DNA of 7,426 nt from NCBI GenBank assembly GCA_020047875.1, contig JAIFNE010000091.1, positions 1 through 7,426 of the forward strand, in the 5' to 3' direction. A program made the position numbers and the translations under genes. Position 1 is the stretch's first letter. Each line of letters opens with the position of its first letter. This stretch comes from Hydrogenophaga sp. (GTDB taxonomy: Bacteria > Pseudomonadota > Gammaproteobacteria > Burkholderiales > Burkholderiaceae_C). The notes beneath the pieces are model-generated. The model did no database searches. It was not told the origin of the DNA and worked only from the letters and a program-made list of their open reading frames with translations. Shown here piece after piece: positions 6,915-7,426 of this stretch.

Positions 6915-7426
6915 CTATTCGGTGAGCGGCACCGCCGATTTGCGCAGGGCCAGCCGGCGCTGCTTGTGGTCGGGCAGCACGCTGGCCACCACGCCCCAGA
7001 ACTGCGGGCTGTGGTTCATGTGGCGCAGGTGGCTGAGTTCGTGCACCACCACGTAATCGACCATCTCCATCTTCAGGTGGATCGTGCCATCTACGCTGGC
7101 GCTGCCCCAGCGCGTGCCGGCGCTGGAGAGGCGCAGCGTCTGATACCGAACCCCGAGCTGGGGCGCAAAGTGATCCAGCCGTTCGGCAAAAACGCGCTTG
7201 GCCTGGCGCATCAGCCAGGCCTGCGCGGCATCGCGAATTTGCGACGCCTGGGCGTTGTGCGCCAGCCCCACCCGCAGCCGCGCGGGGGCGTCGCCCGTGC
7301 CGGGCTCCAGCACCGCGCCGACCTGGGTGAAACCGTGCGATGGGTCCAGCACCAGTTGCACGCGCTGCCCCAGGAAATCGAACCCGGCTCCATCGGCCCA
7401 GACGGTGCGCGCCTGCGCCAGATCGG
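6915..7426 (-). CDS. YgjP-like (SprT-type) metallopeptidase domain protein, 5' end outside the window
   Basis: Zinc metallopeptidase-fold protein of the YgjP/DUF45 family; its biological substrate is unsettled. The reading frame is open to the right edge (visible start DLAQARTVWADGAGFDFLGQ), so the gene begins beyond 7426 and the GTG at 7361 is internal. Visible marks are TRWGSASVDGTIHL, the zinc motif HELSH (7029-7043) within VVVHELSHLRHMNHSPQFW, and MNHS with the probable third ligand His. Relatives have about twelve residues of NWRLIHF... between the GTIHL strand and DYVVVHEL; here only KMEMV remains, so about 21 nt seem to be lost in frame at 7073/7074, next to the active site. If real, this would remove most of a core strand. 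Stop is TAG at 6915-6917, convergent with the MBL gene (17 bases between). Confidence 0.88.
   Translation of the reverse strand, partial: DLAQARTVWADGAGFDFLGQRVQLVLDPSHGFTQVGAVLEPGTGDAPARLRVGLAHNAQASQIRDAAQAWLMRQAKRVFAERLDHFAPQLGVRYQTLRLSSAGTRWGSASVDGTIHLKMEMVDYVVVHELSHLRHMNHSPQFWGVVASVLPDHKQRRLALRKSAVPLTE

Noticed and set aside
6912..6929. Hairpin CCGCT/AGCGG between the convergent MBL and YgjP-like genes
   Set aside because: Five pairs, overlaps coding sequence and lacks a T tract.
1..7426. CRISPR array, tRNA/rRNA, insertion sequence, phage or toxin-antitoxin system
   Set aside because: No spaced direct repeats, RNA gene signatures, transposase motifs or terminal inverted repeats were found; the region reads as chromosomal metabolic DNA.

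Overview
The window is GC-rich, densely coding DNA. Its gene set (a liu-type leucine catabolism operon containing carbonic anhydrase and aceK, plus a MerR-family LiuR-like regulator) points to a betaproteobacterium, most likely Burkholderiales/Comamonadaceae. That placement is an inference from gene content and protein character, not from a marker gene. No gene-free stretch exceeds 300 bases; the two largest gaps (4543-4664 and 5699-5826) are divergent promoter regions, each holding one operator-like palindrome.

Layout. On the minus strand, read from 4542 down to 1, lies one probable operon: a PaaI-like hotdog thioesterase (4121-4542, frameshifted), isovaleryl-CoA dehydrogenase liuA/ivd (2900-4081), beta-carbonic anhydrase can (2247-2900, start overlapping the liuA stop by one base), isocitrate dehydrogenase kinase/phosphatase aceK (370-2152, frameshifted near its 3' end), and the first 112 codons of an acetyl-CoA acetyltransferase running off the left edge. 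Divergent from it on the plus strand is a yigZ/IMPACT-family gene (4665-5250, frameshifted). Next come a LiuR-type regulator on the minus strand (5279-5698), a divergent metallo-beta-lactamase-fold hydrolase on the plus strand (5827-6897), and the 3' part of a YgjP-like HExxH metallopeptidase on the minus strand (6915-7426, cut by the right edge).

How they fit together. LiuA oxidises isovaleryl-CoA to 3-methylcrotonyl-CoA. The next step, methylcrotonyl-CoA carboxylase (not in the window), consumes bicarbonate, which carbonic anhydrase can supply. The pathway ends in acetyl-CoA and acetoacetate, which the thiolase feeds into acetyl-CoA. Growth on acetyl-CoA needs the glyoxylate shunt, whose flux AceK sets by phosphorylating isocitrate dehydrogenase. 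Two closely matching 22-bp palindromes (4583-4604 and 5777-5798, 20 of 22 positions identical), one before the catabolic operon and one between the regulator and the MBL gene, make a coherent LiuR regulon.

The strangest feature is a set of four short losses of about 20-40 nt, in aceK, the paaI-like gene, yigZ and the YgjP-like gene. Each removes a conserved block and three break the frame, while the sequence on both sides stays intact. This is either a systematic sequencing/assembly artefact or a remarkable cluster of recent micro-deletions; the sequence alone cannot decide.
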